Assembly: GCA_029251375.1 (NCBI GenBank)
Contig: JAQXDL010000010.1
Span: 186,001-250,000, forward strand
Length of the DNA: 64,000 nt
Reading direction: 5' to 3'
Source of the DNA: Pseudomonadales bacterium
GTDB lineage: Bacteria > Pseudomonadota > Gammaproteobacteria > Pseudomonadales > Azotimanducaceae
Position 1 is the stretch's first letter, and each line of letters starts with the position of its first letter. The notes below the pieces were generated by a model. The model made no database searches and was not told the origin of the DNA. It saw nothing but the letters and a program-made list of their open reading frames with translations. Below, in pieces: positions 1 through 8,690 of this stretch. The translations under genes and the position numbers were made by a program.

Positions 1-1329
1 CGGCAATTGGACATAGAACCGATACCCATTATTGTCGCCAGCACTCAACCCTCAGGCATCATCGCAGCAGACGCGTACGACAGCCTCAAGTCTGAAATTC
101 TGAGCGGCATCCAATCAGCACAACCAATCGATGGTGTTTTTTTAGATCTGCACGGTGCCGGTGTCGTCGACGGACTGCAAGATCTCGAAGGTGATCTAAC
201 CTCGGCGATTCGCGCCTTAGTTGGCGAGGCAGTGCCTATTTGCGCGACCTTTGATTTACATGGAAACATTTCACAACAAATGGCCGATGCCTTAGATGGT
301 GTATTTGCCTGTCACCAATACCCACACATTGACCTACATCTTCGAGCGGAAGAAGCGATAGGGCTAATCGCGAACATGTTGGAGGAAAGCTATCGACCTG
401 TACTACATGTTGAATCCTTGCCACTACTGATGCCAACTACAACCACCTTTGAAGGTCAGGGTAAGTCGATGCTTGAGTATATTCTGGGCGAAGAACAAGC
501 CAAAGATATCATCGACGTTAGCTGGTTTCATGGTTTTCCCTATACCGATATCGAACACGTCGGCACACACATTTGCGTTACCCATCGCAACGATCGCCAG
601 CAAGCCGAGTCTCTGGCAAAAAAGATTGCCACACAGCTTTGGCAAAAAAGAGAGGACTTCCGCGCTGTCAGCCTAACCGCAGAGGAGGCTGTCGAAGCTG
701 CGTCAATCGAAGTCAACAAACAACATAAGGACAAAAAACCGGTCGTGATAAATGAGACGTCGGATAACTGCGGCGGTGGTACACCGGGTGATGGCACCCA
801 CCTGCTGCGGGCCATGCTAAATGCGAAACTTGAACACGCTTGCTTCGGATTCATTGTAGATGCGGACGTTGCTGAACAGGCCCACCGCGCCGGTGTTGGC
901 GCATCGATCAATATTAGTCTTGGCAGCAAGACTGATGACCTTCACGGTGAACCCCTCAGCCTTTCCGTCTATATTAAAGCCCTGCACGACGGTCGCCTCA
1001 CTATGCAGGCAATGGGACGTGGAGCACGCATCAACTACGGCAAACTAGCGCGGCTACAGGTTGACGGTATGGACATTATTGTCGGCTCACGGCGATCGCA
1101 AACATTTGATACGGAGCCGTTTCTTGCTGTAGGTATCGATGTTACTCGTTTTGATTACATCGCACTCAAGTCCAGCAATCACTTCAGAGCCGGTTTCACA
1201 GAACTTGCTGCGAAGATCATTACCGCAGACCCGCCCGGTTTAACAACTCACCATGTTGAGATATTCCCTCGACAGCATGCGCCGGAACCCTTATGGCCCG
1301 TTGATGAAAGTGCACGATACGAAGCCTAG
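1..1329 (+). CDS. M81 family metallopeptidase (MlrC-like), 5' end missing
   Basis: Member of the MlrC family, zinc peptidases named for microcystinase C, which cleaves linearised microcystin; most homologues have unknown peptide-like substrates. Family signatures seen, counting from the TTG at 7: LHGAG (48-52), FDLHGN (82-87), YPHIDL (105-110), GFPYTD (176-181), the glycine-rich SDNCGGGTPGDGT (252-264) and a KSSNHFRAGF-type C-terminus. The reading frame is open to base 1 and the usual N-terminal block is absent, so about 50 residues lie outside the window and the TTG at 7 is not the true start. An HpcH/HpaI aldolase follows 27 bp downstream on the same strand, so the two probably share a transcript. 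Family assignment is firm; substrate unknown. Confidence 0.88.
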   Translation, partial: RQLDIEPIPIIVASTQPSGIIAADAYDSLKSEILSGIQSAQPIDGVFLDLHGAGVVDGLQDLEGDLTSAIRALVGEAVPICATFDLHGNISQQMADALDGVFACHQYPHIDLHLRAEEAIGLIANMLEESYRPVLHVESLPLLMPTTTTFEGQGKSMLEYILGEEQAKDIIDVSWFHGFPYTDIEHVGTHICVTHRNDRQQAESLAKKIATQLWQKREDFRAVSLTAEEAVEAASIEVNKQHKDKKPVVINETSDNCGGGTPGDGTHLLRAMLNAKLEHACFGFIVDADVAEQAHRAGVGASINISLGSKTDDLHGEPLSLSVYIKALHDGRLTMQAMGRGARINYGKLARLQVDGMDIIVGSRRSQTFDTEPFLAVGIDVTRFDYIALKSSNHFRAGFTELAAKIITADPPGLTTHHVEIFPRQHAPEPLWPVDESARYEA

Positions 1330-1356
1330 ATACAGTAAGCCAACGAGAGAATAGCC

Positions 1357-2154
1357 ATGATTCAAGACAATACTTTTCGCACCAAACTCGATGCGGGTGC
1401 TGCAACCGTCGGTACCCACTTCATGTTCACTGATCCTGACATTCCTGAGATTATTGGCGATACAGGTTTTTTTGATTATGGCGAGTTTACCGCGGAGTAT
1501 TCCGCCTTTGATATGCCAATGCTTTACAACATGGCGCGTTCAGCCCAATGCGGCAACCTGCCACTGATGATCAAACCGGACCAGGACAATCAGGCGTTTT
1601 GGTCACAAGCCGCACTGGGTGCAGGTTTTAGAGCTGTACTATTCACAGACATTCGAACCGCGGACGACATTGATGAATGCCATTCGTCGATCCGTCCGGA
1701 CACACCGCAAGACGGCGGTCGCATGGGAGTGAAACTACGCCGACCGGCACTCGCAAGCTATGACACGAAACAATACTTAGAAGAACTTAAGTCTGTTGTT
1801 TTTTGCGTGATGTTAGAAAAAGATATTGCGCTGGACAACATCGATTCAATTCTAAACCGCGCCAAAGAAAAAGGTGTCGATTTAACACAATGGGGGCCTT
1901 CCGATTTTGGTTTCTCGCGTGGCCAACCTGGGCTTTCCAGCACACCGGAAATTCTCCCCTTCGAAGAGTTCGTCATCAAGAAATCACTCGAGTACGGCAT
2001 TCCGCCGAGAATTGAAATCGGTTCGGTTGAGCAGGCACAACGCTATGTAGACTTAGGCGTACGACACTTCTGCATTGGTTGGGATAGGTTCATCTATCGA
2101 ACCGCATTAGCAAATTTGGGAGAAGGGATCAGAAAGATCACAGATGATCTTTGA
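1357..2154 (+). CDS. HpcH/HpaI family aldolase
   Basis: A 265-residue class II (metal-dependent) pyruvate aldolase/lyase of the HpcH/HpaI family, which cleaves 2-keto-3-deoxy or 4-hydroxy-2-oxo acids to pyruvate plus an aldehyde. Visible family features are a GTHFMFTDPDIPEI segment near residue 20, MLEKD (152-156, the metal-binding glutamate region) and GPSDFGFSRG (180-189, the metal-binding aspartate region). Length is normal. A GAGAGA Shine-Dalgarno precedes the ATG. It follows the M81 peptidase by 27 bp, which suggests joint breakdown of one compound, but the substrate cannot be read from sequence. A stem-loop terminator lies just past its stop. Confidence 0.88.
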   Translation: MIQDNTFRTKLDAGAATVGTHFMFTDPDIPEIIGDTGFFDYGEFTAEYSAFDMPMLYNMARSAQCGNLPLMIKPDQDNQAFWSQAALGAGFRAVLFTDIRTADDIDECHSSIRPDTPQDGGRMGVKLRRPALASYDTKQYLEELKSVVFCVMLEKDIALDNIDSILNRAKEKGVDLTQWGPSDFGFSRGQPGLSSTPEILPFEEFVIKKSLEYGIPPRIEIGSVEQAQRYVDLGVRHFCIGWDRFIYRTALANLGEGIRKITDDL

Positions 2155-2182
2155 TACTTTTAAAATAGAAAAGTCCTAAGGA

Positions 2183-2213
2183 AAATCGAGCGATAGAAAC
2201 TACCGCTCGATTT
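2183..2213. terminator. Hairpin terminator between convergent genes
   Basis: AAATCGAGCG and CGCTCGATTT form a 10-bp perfect stem around an 11-nt loop, with A and T tracts at its outer ends. It sits between the stops of the rightward aldolase and leftward mscS gene, as expected of a bidirectional intrinsic terminator. Confidence 0.7.
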
Positions 2214-2223
2214 AATCTAGCGA

Positions 2224-3042
2224 TTAATCCGCAGACTTGTATAGGTGCACATCTTGCTGAGGGAAAGGGAAAGAAATGCCTTGCTCGTCAAAGGTTAGTT
2301 TCACATTTTCAACAAGGTCGAAGTAAACACCCCAATAGTCAGCCGCATTTACCCAAGAGCGTGTCGTGATGTCGACACTGCTATCACCAAGGTTAGAGAT
2401 CACAACCATTGGCGCTGGGTCTTTTAAAATACGCTCATCAGCTGCGATGAGCGACTCAAGTACACTCTTGGCTTTCTTTAAGTCATCGTCATAACCAATA
2501 CCAAAAACGATATCTACACGTCTTGTTGCTTGGGTAGAGTAGTTAGTAATCGGACTATTTGATACCGCACCATTTGGAACGATGACAGTTTTATTATCGC
2601 CTGTCGTAATTACAGTGTTGAATATCTCAATACCTCTGACAACACCTGCTACGCCAGCAGCTTCAACAAAATCACCAACCTTATAAGGCTTGAAGATCAG
2701 TAGCAGCACGCCACCTGCGAAGTTTGCCAATGAACCTTGAAGTGCTAAACCAATAGCAAGACCTGCAGCACCCAAGACAGCGATGAAGGATGTTGTTTCT
2801 ATGCCTACCATTGAAGCGACACTGATTAATAACAGAGCCTTTAAGCCAATGCTGGTCAGGCTCAACAGAAACTTTCGTAATGTTGGCTCCATACCGCCTT
2901 TTTCTAACGCTTTTTCTGTACCGCTAACGACTGCACCAATCACCCAAAGACCAACAACGAGTGTGACTATCGCTAAGACTAAACCCGGTCCGTAAGACAT
3001 GACATATCCCATCGCCAAATCTGTGTAATCGGTCGTTTCCAT
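2224..3042 (-). CDS. mscS: Small-conductance mechanosensitive channel, MscS family
   Basis: A 272-residue inner-membrane channel that opens under membrane tension to release solutes on hypo-osmotic shock. Three hydrophobic segments lie at about 17-40, 57-80 and 84-118. The last is the glycine/alanine-rich pore helix (GAAGLAIGLALQGSLANFAG) followed by the beta-domain entry FKPYKVGDFVEA. The rest is the cytoplasmic vestibule domain. Length matches E. coli MscS. It is monocistronic and convergent with the aldolase; the 246 bp upstream separate it from the divergent DUF481 gene. The symbol denotes the family, not proven orthology. Confidence 0.92.
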   Translation of the reverse strand: METTDYTDLAMGYVMSYGPGLVLAIVTLVVGLWVIGAVVSGTEKALEKGGMEPTLRKFLLSLTSIGLKALLLISVASMVGIETTSFIAVLGAAGLAIGLALQGSLANFAGGVLLLIFKPYKVGDFVEAAGVAGVVRGIEIFNTVITTGDNKTVIVPNGAVSNSPITNYSTQATRRVDIVFGIGYDDDLKKAKSVLESLIAADERILKDPAPMVVISNLGDSSVDITTRSWVNAADYWGVYFDLVENVKLTFDEQGISFPFPQQDVHLYKSAD

Positions 3043-3288
3043 ATCAATTTCCTTTTAAAAAAAGTTTTTATAACATTACGGGCAAGATTATAAACTGAAT
3101 TAGCACTTCAGGCTGTAATTAAAGTGTGAATGCCTGTGACAACCACGCACCCACTAATTTATCTTTTACGTAGCATTTTGGTTGCGAAATTACACAATAC
3201 TTACAATTGCCACTCCAATAATTTGTGCTGTTGATGTAGTGTTGCGGCCCAGAAAAGATTCGAAATAATATTAGGGAAAAAAACTGCT

Positions 3289-4002
3289 ATGTACAAACAG
3301 CTCTATCTCATCCCACTTTTATTCGTCAGTCTCATAAGTAACGCGGCCACAGAAGGCGCATCATCTTTTTGGTCTGGCGACATTGAAGTTGGTGCCGTAT
3401 TCACCTCTGGTAACACCGAACAAAGCAATTTTAAACTACGCACCGATTTCGCTAGAGAAGAAGGTAAAACTAAACACTCGTTCCATGCAGACACGTTTAG
3501 CGCAGAAACCGATGGCGATAAGACAGCCAACAGAACCTACTTATTCTATCGGTACGATTACAGCCTCGATGAGAAGCAGCGTATTTTTGGTCGACTTGCC
3601 TATGAAGACGATGAATTCAGCGGCTTTGACACACAAATAGACGCCACGACCGGTTATAACCGCACCTTGTTCCAAGAAGAAAACTGGTTCCTAACGGCTG
3701 AAGCCGGTATTGGTGCGCGTTTTACAGAATTTGAAACAGGCGAAGACAACACCGAAGCGCTGATTCGATTGGCGGGCTTTTACGAATGGAATATTAGTGA
3801 GAATGCGCTATTCAAACAGTTTATTGGTTTTGAACTTGGCGATGAACTCACCACAACGCGAAGCGAGACGTCTTTAGAAGCAACGATTGTTGGCAATCTA
3901 GCAATGAAGCTCGCCATCAACGTGAAGCACAATTCTGACGTTCTCCCGGGTAAAGAGAAGACAGACACTGAATCAACAGTAACGGTTGTTTACCGTTTCT
4001 AA
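3289..4002 (+). CDS. DUF481 family outer-membrane protein (YdiY-like)
   Basis: A 237-residue secreted protein with an N-terminal signal peptide (about residues 1-19, ending near SNAAT). The DUF481 pattern follows: an opening WSGDIEVGAVFTSGNTE segment, then alternating short strands rich in aromatic and charged residues, ending in VVYRF with a terminal phenylalanine typical of outer-membrane beta barrels. Members are called salt-induced outer-membrane proteins, but no molecular function is established. A GGGAAA purine stretch precedes the ATG. A 9-bp inverted repeat at 4028-4063 may terminate it. Confidence 0.85.
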   Translation: MYKQLYLIPLLFVSLISNAATEGASSFWSGDIEVGAVFTSGNTEQSNFKLRTDFAREEGKTKHSFHADTFSAETDGDKTANRTYLFYRYDYSLDEKQRIFGRLAYEDDEFSGFDTQIDATTGYNRTLFQEENWFLTAEAGIGARFTEFETGEDNTEALIRLAGFYEWNISENALFKQFIGFELGDELTTTRSETSLEATIVGNLAMKLAINVKHNSDVLPGKEKTDTESTVTVVYRF

Positions 4003-4027
4003 CAGTTAACGTGATTTGCTTCTGAGG

Positions 4028-4063
4028 TGTTGCCAGCGCGCTCTTATTGAGTCACTGGCAACA
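4028..4063. terminator. Stem-loop after the DUF481 gene
   Basis: TGTTGCCAG and CTGGCAACA pair perfectly over 9 bp around an 18-nt loop, 26 bp past the DUF481 stop. No clear U-tract follows, so termination is a weak inference. Confidence 0.4.
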
Positions 4064-4262
4064 ACTCAAACGCTACCCTTGTTATACAGCATCTATACTG
4101 CGCCTATATAGACCTGTAAAGGTTCAAAACAAGCATAACAACAGAGATACAAAACAAGTTTGTTGCTCGCTTGTTTGTGATACTTTCAGTCGAATAAGAT
4201 CCGCCTTCCCGCATCACCCTACAAGACAATTACAAACCTGCATAACTCACATCGCTTTAAGG

Positions 4263-4922
4263 CTATGGGTCTACTACCGTGATCGTGATTATCGTCGTCT
4301 CACCTTTAATCTTAGCTTCAACATCACCGGCACCAACCTCTAAGCCCGTGACTTCACCTTCTTTGGATACATCAACAACATCCTTATCAAGTGACGTCCA
4401 GTTCAAGCCGTTCTTCTCGAAGAATATCGCGGAGCAGCCGTCGACATAGGTCACAATGGCATGCAACTGAACCACACCACCGACCGTCATTACCGGTGGG
4501 TCTGCATCAGGGTTAGAGGGATCTGTGGTGATGGTCAACGATTCAATATCGTTACCGCCTGTTTTGGTACACTCGGCCGTAACCGTTATATCTGACGCAG
4601 CCGTAAATAGACCATTACTGTCTTCGTATCCTGCTGTGATTTGAGTCAAGCCTTCACTCTCTGCGGTTACTTTGCCGCGATTCTTACTGCTATCGACTTT
4701 CGCGACCTTCTTGTGATTTGTACCCCAGACCGCATCATCGGTGACATTCTGGATAGGACCGCCACCAAATTGATTATTTTTTATGCACGTTCCGTCAGAG
4801 ACATGACACAGAACTCGTCTATCCGTGTTTTCCCTAAAACGCTCCGGCGAGGGCAGTAGTTCCAGATTGACGCCGTTGTGCAGGTTAAAACAGATGAACC
4901 TGACCGCATATTGTGTTCCCAT
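4263..4922 (-). CDS. Bacterial Ig-like (Big_2) domain protein, apparently 5'-truncated
   Basis: About 220 residues. The C-terminal three quarters holds two Ig-like repeats of the BIG_2 type, with spaced WGTNHKKVAKVDS / GKVTAESEGLTQITAGY and WTSLDKDVVDVS / GEVTGLEVGAGDVEAKI segments. Such proteins are normally exported surface or lipoproteins, yet no signal peptide or lipobox precedes them. The first 50 residues resemble interior sequence, and the frame is open upstream only to a stop at about 4972, next to the divergent MFS start. The gene therefore looks like the 3' part of a longer exported protein, possibly no longer functional. Confidence 0.5.
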   Translation of the reverse strand: MGTQYAVRFICFNLHNGVNLELLPSPERFRENTDRRVLCHVSDGTCIKNNQFGGGPIQNVTDDAVWGTNHKKVAKVDSSKNRGKVTAESEGLTQITAGYEDSNGLFTAASDITVTAECTKTGGNDIESLTITTDPSNPDADPPVMTVGGVVQLHAIVTYVDGCSAIFFEKNGLNWTSLDKDVVDVSKEGEVTGLEVGAGDVEAKIKGETTIITITVVDP

Positions 4923-4973
4923 AGCTGTTCCTGAAATCCATGCCGGTAACGTGGCTTTATCAAGAGCAATCTA

Positions 4974-6203
4974 TTGAATAGTCAGCCAGAAAATCTCGAA
5001 AAAGACCCCCCCTACGGCTGGCTGATGGTTTTTGTCGTCTTCTCGCTCAGCGCACTGTCATTTGGCGTTGTTGGCTCTATTTCGGTGTTTTTGAAGCCAT
5101 TGTCCGCTGAGTTTGGCTGGGGACGAGGCGATACAAGCCTTGGTTACACAGCCGCCGCCTTCTCATCAGCCTTATTTGGGGTACTTTGGGGTTACGTCGC
5201 TGACAAGTTTGGAACCCGGTGGTTTGGCGTTATCGCCGCTTTCACGATGGCCATTACCTTGTACCTAATGAGCACACAATCAAGCCTGTTCGAATTTTAC
5301 CTCTACTACTTTTTGTTCGGTGCGCTCGGCAACGCGTTGGCGAGCACACCACTGTTCGCCAATGTTGGCTTCTGGTTCCGTAAAAACCCGGGGCTGGCCA
5401 TTGGTGTGACCGCATCCGGTGGCGCTGTTGGTCAAGGCATTGTGCCCTATTGCGTCGGCATTTCTTTGGATGCCTATGGCTGGCAGTCAACCTACATCAT
5501 CATGGCGGGCGTTTATCTCGCTATTGCGTTGCCTTTAGGTCTACTTGTTCGTGAATCACCTTGGCGCCAGAAAGCTCGGCTCGAGGGAACCAACGAAGAG
5601 CGGACATTCCCGCTATCCGAAATAGAAGTGGTTGTTTGGATCAGTGTTGCCGTGATTTTTTGTTGCAACTGCATGTCCGTGCCGATTGTACATCTCGTAC
5701 CGTTGCTGACCGATGATGGCATTTCACTTTCGAGCGCCACCAGCGTACTCATGGTACTAATGTTTTCTGGCGCCGTTGGCCGCATCTCAGGCGGCAAGCT
5801 CGGCGATATGATCGGCGCACTGCCTACCTATATGTTGATGTCCGCAGGTCAGACTTTTTTCGTATTCTGGTTTCCCCATGTTGAGGGCATGACCAGCCTT
5901 TATATTCTGGCCATTCTATTCGGCTTTACTTACTCAGGCGTAATGTCGAGTATTTTGGTTTGCACGCGCATGATGGTCGGCGCGAACTTCGCCGCCCGAG
6001 CGATGAGCATCACGTCCTTCTTCGGTTGGACAGGCATGGGGTTAGGAGGGTTTTTCGGCGGTAAACTATTCGATATCTATGGCAACTACGATCTGTCATT
6101 TGCCTTTGCATCTGGCATGGGCGTCATCAATTTAGTCATATTGACCTGCTTCTTTTTCAGGATTCGCTCCAAGCGACAACCTGCAAAACTTGTTGCCGCT
6201 TAG
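4974..6203 (+). CDS. MFS transporter, oxalate/formate antiporter-like (OFA) group
   Basis: A 409-residue inner-membrane carrier with 12 hydrophobic segments. The PPYGWLMVFVVFSLSALSFG opening and the GWGRGDTSLGYTAAAF and GYVADKFGTRW motifs (loop 2-3) are typical of the OFA/monocarboxylate group, so the substrate is probably a small organic acid. The only plausible start is the TTG at 4974: an in-frame stop lies at 4947-4949 and the next ATG is residue 19, inside the first helix. No strong Shine-Dalgarno precedes it. The opposite-strand Ig-like gene begins 51 bp away. A P450 gene converges on it. Confidence 0.85.
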   Translation: MNSQPENLEKDPPYGWLMVFVVFSLSALSFGVVGSISVFLKPLSAEFGWGRGDTSLGYTAAAFSSALFGVLWGYVADKFGTRWFGVIAAFTMAITLYLMSTQSSLFEFYLYYFLFGALGNALASTPLFANVGFWFRKNPGLAIGVTASGGAVGQGIVPYCVGISLDAYGWQSTYIIMAGVYLAIALPLGLLVRESPWRQKARLEGTNEERTFPLSEIEVVVWISVAVIFCCNCMSVPIVHLVPLLTDDGISLSSATSVLMVLMFSGAVGRISGGKLGDMIGALPTYMLMSAGQTFFVFWFPHVEGMTSLYILAILFGFTYSGVMSSILVCTRMMVGANFAARAMSITSFFGWTGMGLGGFFGGKLFDIYGNYDLSFAFASGMGVINLVILTCFFFRIRSKRQPAKLVAA

Positions 6204-6231
6204 CCGTTAATCACTCAGGCAAGTCAGTCGT

Positions 6232-6264
6232 TTTAAAAAACACAAAACCGCGTTAACTACGCGG
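6232..6264 (-). terminator. Intrinsic terminator of the P450 gene
   Basis: On the minus strand CCGCGT and ACGCGG pair around a 5-nt loop, followed by a TTTTGTGTTTTTT tract. The hairpin overlaps the P450 stop codon (6253-6255). A good Rho-independent terminator. Confidence 0.75.
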
Positions 6265-7593
6265 CTTAAGTTTGTATCGAATATTCAAGTGCTTTAATCC
6301 ATGCACGAAACTTGCCCGCAATCGTTCAGGACCACCATCGAGCTCAATGGATTCAATTCTAGGAATCAATTGCTGAAAGAAAATGCGCATCTCGAGCCTG
6401 GCTAACAGCAGACCCAAACATTGATGTGGACCCGTACCAAACGCCAAATGATGATTCGGTTTACGCGCCACATCAAAGCTGAAAGGGTTTTCAAATTTCT
6501 CCTCATCGAAGTTTGCAGAAGCATACATCAAGCCGAGACAATCACCTTTCTTAATCTGCTTGCCGCGAATTTCACAATCTTGCTGCGCCGTCCTTGCAAA
6601 TTGTACAACAGGCGTCGACCATCGAATCATTTCTTCGACCGCCAGTTTTATTGCGTTTTCGCTCGGATCGTCCTGTAGTTTTTTAAGCTGATCCGGATTC
6701 GTAATCAGCGCATGCAAGCCGCCGGTAATAGCATTACGGGTCGTATCGTGGCCCGCCGTGGCGACAATGGTGTAATAGGAGATCAGCTCTTTGAAGGGCA
6801 GGTACTCGCCATCTATCTTACCGTTAGCAATGTAGGACGCGAGTTGCTCATTAGGTTGGGCTCGAAACTGCTCGGTAATCTTGTCGAAGTAATCATAAAT
6901 TTCTTTAATGGTGTCGAAGATTGACAGGGGGTCATCCGCCATCCGCTGCATCTCCGGATCATCGCCAGCAAACAATTCGTTCGTCAGTTTCAGTATTCGC
7001 CACTCATCTTCCTCGGGCACACCCAACAATTCAGTGATGAGTCGTAATGGCGGATAGACAGCGATATCTTGCGCAAAATCGACGGTTTGCTCAGAACCAT
7101 CTCCCATCATTTTATCTAACACATCTTGAATCACCGTATCTAAACGCTCTTCGAGCGCTTTGATATTTGTCGGTTTAAACCAGGGTTGAACGAGACCGCG
7201 ATATTTCTGATGATCCGGCGCATCCATTTGAACAAGTGAGCGAATCAAACCACCTTCACCGGCAGAGGCCATCACCTCCAACAACTTGGGGGAGTCTTGT
7301 AGACGTTTAAAAAGTTCCGCAACAATTTCCTCTCGCATTTCCGGCGCGGCGGTTTCGCGCATAAGAATCGGTCTCGGCTGATTCGTGAACTGCTCAGCTA
7401 GTTTCTCAATTTCAATAATGTCCGCATGTTTAGTGACAACCCAAAACGGTTGATAACCTTCTGGTTCAACTAAGCGTAGCGGATCATTTTCTCTCAGCCA
7501 GGCAAACGCTTCATGGGGATGCCCCTTTTCCACATAAACTTCGGGCGCAATAACATCAGCGTCGGCGAACTCATATTTTGCTAAATCAATCAT
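6253..7593 (-). CDS. Cytochrome P450
   Basis: A 446-residue soluble class I bacterial P450. Diagnostic motifs: I-helix AGHDTT (280-285), K-helix ExxR (E321-R324) and the haem-binding loop FGTGPHQCLG (385-394) with Cys392 as axial ligand. It would insert one oxygen atom into an organic substrate using electrons from a ferredoxin partner not present in this window. The gene stands alone between convergent MFS and patatin genes, so the substrate is open; terpenoid and steroid or lipid hydroxylases share this architecture. Start ATG at 7593 fits the family N-terminus. Confidence 0.93.
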   Translation of the reverse strand: MIDLAKYEFADADVIAPEVYVEKGHPHEAFAWLRENDPLRLVEPEGYQPFWVVTKHADIIEIEKLAEQFTNQPRPILMRETAAPEMREEIVAELFKRLQDSPKLLEVMASAGEGGLIRSLVQMDAPDHQKYRGLVQPWFKPTNIKALEERLDTVIQDVLDKMMGDGSEQTVDFAQDIAVYPPLRLITELLGVPEEDEWRILKLTNELFAGDDPEMQRMADDPLSIFDTIKEIYDYFDKITEQFRAQPNEQLASYIANGKIDGEYLPFKELISYYTIVATAGHDTTRNAITGGLHALITNPDQLKKLQDDPSENAIKLAVEEMIRWSTPVVQFARTAQQDCEIRGKQIKKGDCLGLMYASANFDEEKFENPFSFDVARKPNHHLAFGTGPHQCLGLLLARLEMRIFFQQLIPRIESIELDGGPERLRASFVHGLKHLNIRYKLKPRS

Positions 7594-7785
7594 GAACTTT
7601 TCCTAATAGTACTCGTTACTTTGTTAGTTTGAGCTACCTAGCTTGCATGAATAAATACCTTCAAACCTCAACGGACACAAAACCGCTCGCTTTTGTATCA
7701 ATAATATAACGCCTTTGGCTGGTATTACGTTGAATTACGTCAACTGGCTAGCCAGCCAAAAATAATATCGATCCACAACCGGACT

Positions 7786-8610
7786 TTACGCTAAAAGTCT
7801 CGTCAGCTCACTTTCGAGGTGGCGACAAGCGGGGGCGCACTGCTGATAGATTTGCTCTGATTTATGAAATTCGAGCATTTTCACATCAACGATTTCAGGT
7901 TCGATAAAAATGTCGGGTGCGTTGTGTTTCATCTTCTCCATCGAAATCGACTTCTCCGCAATCTGAAAGGAATTAAACAGCGCTTCGAAGTAGGTTGGCA
8001 GCTGATCGCCATCAGGGTAACGCTTACCAAGCACATCAACGGCTACCACAATATCGCAGTCTTGCCGTATGACATCGAAGGGAACAGGGTTAACCATGCC
8101 ACCATCAACCAACACCTTGTCACCAATGACAACCGGCTCGAATATACCCGGCAAACAAAAGCTCGCCGCGATAGCCGGCAATAAGTCGCCGGTTTCAAAC
8201 ACGACTTCTTTTCGTTGCCAAAAATCCGCCGCGATAACTTTCATCGGTATCTTAAGCTGTTCAAATTGACTCACCCCCATCAGTTGATCGAGCTCTTCAA
8301 TCAAAGCTTGAGCATCAAATAGGTGACTTCTTCGCACCTGCAAACTAAGCAGTTCTAGCCAGCCAAAAGCCCTCTTTGCATCAAAAGCCTCACCAATCGA
8401 GCCCGGCATTTCGAGCAACTCATCAACCGCAGAACGGACCTGTTTTGCCGTCATGCCGGACGCATAGAGCGAGCCTACCATGGCGCCAATACTGGTACCC
8501 GAAATGACCTTGGGTACCACACCCATCGACTCTAACGTTTCCAAAATGGCGATATGGGCCAGCCCCTTTGCACCGCCGCCGCCCAGCGCTAATCCAACTG
8601 TCTTTGTCAC
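7786..8610 (-). CDS. Patatin-like phospholipase family protein (RssA-like)
   Basis: A 274-residue serine acyl hydrolase with a Ser-Asp dyad. Motifs: the glycine-rich oxyanion loop GGGGAKG (10-16), nucleophile elbow GTSIGA (38-43, Ser40) and DGG (169-171, Asp169). No signal peptide, so it acts in the cytoplasm or at the inner membrane. Family members hydrolyse phospholipids or lysophospholipids; RssA-type proteins have unproven roles. It lies 80 bp downstream of the stop of the leftward cardiolipin synthase, another phospholipid enzyme, and may be co-transcribed with it. Confidence 0.9.
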   Translation of the reverse strand: MTKTVGLALGGGGAKGLAHIAILETLESMGVVPKVISGTSIGAMVGSLYASGMTAKQVRSAVDELLEMPGSIGEAFDAKRAFGWLELLSLQVRRSHLFDAQALIEELDQLMGVSQFEQLKIPMKVIAADFWQRKEVVFETGDLLPAIAASFCLPGIFEPVVIGDKVLVDGGMVNPVPFDVIRQDCDIVVAVDVLGKRYPDGDQLPTYFEALFNSFQIAEKSISMEKMKHNAPDIFIEPEIVDVKMLEFHKSEQIYQQCAPACRHLESELTRLLA

Positions 8611-8690
8611 ACTTACCTCAATAATTATTTATGACTCGTCTACAATGTTGTTGTTAAACCAACGGGTTCTATGAGGCAAACATAAGCGCC

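Noticed and set aside
4047-4343. 98-residue frame after the DUF481 gene
   Set aside because: No family pattern, overlaps the Ig-like gene end on the other strand and covers a stem-loop; taken as a chance frame.
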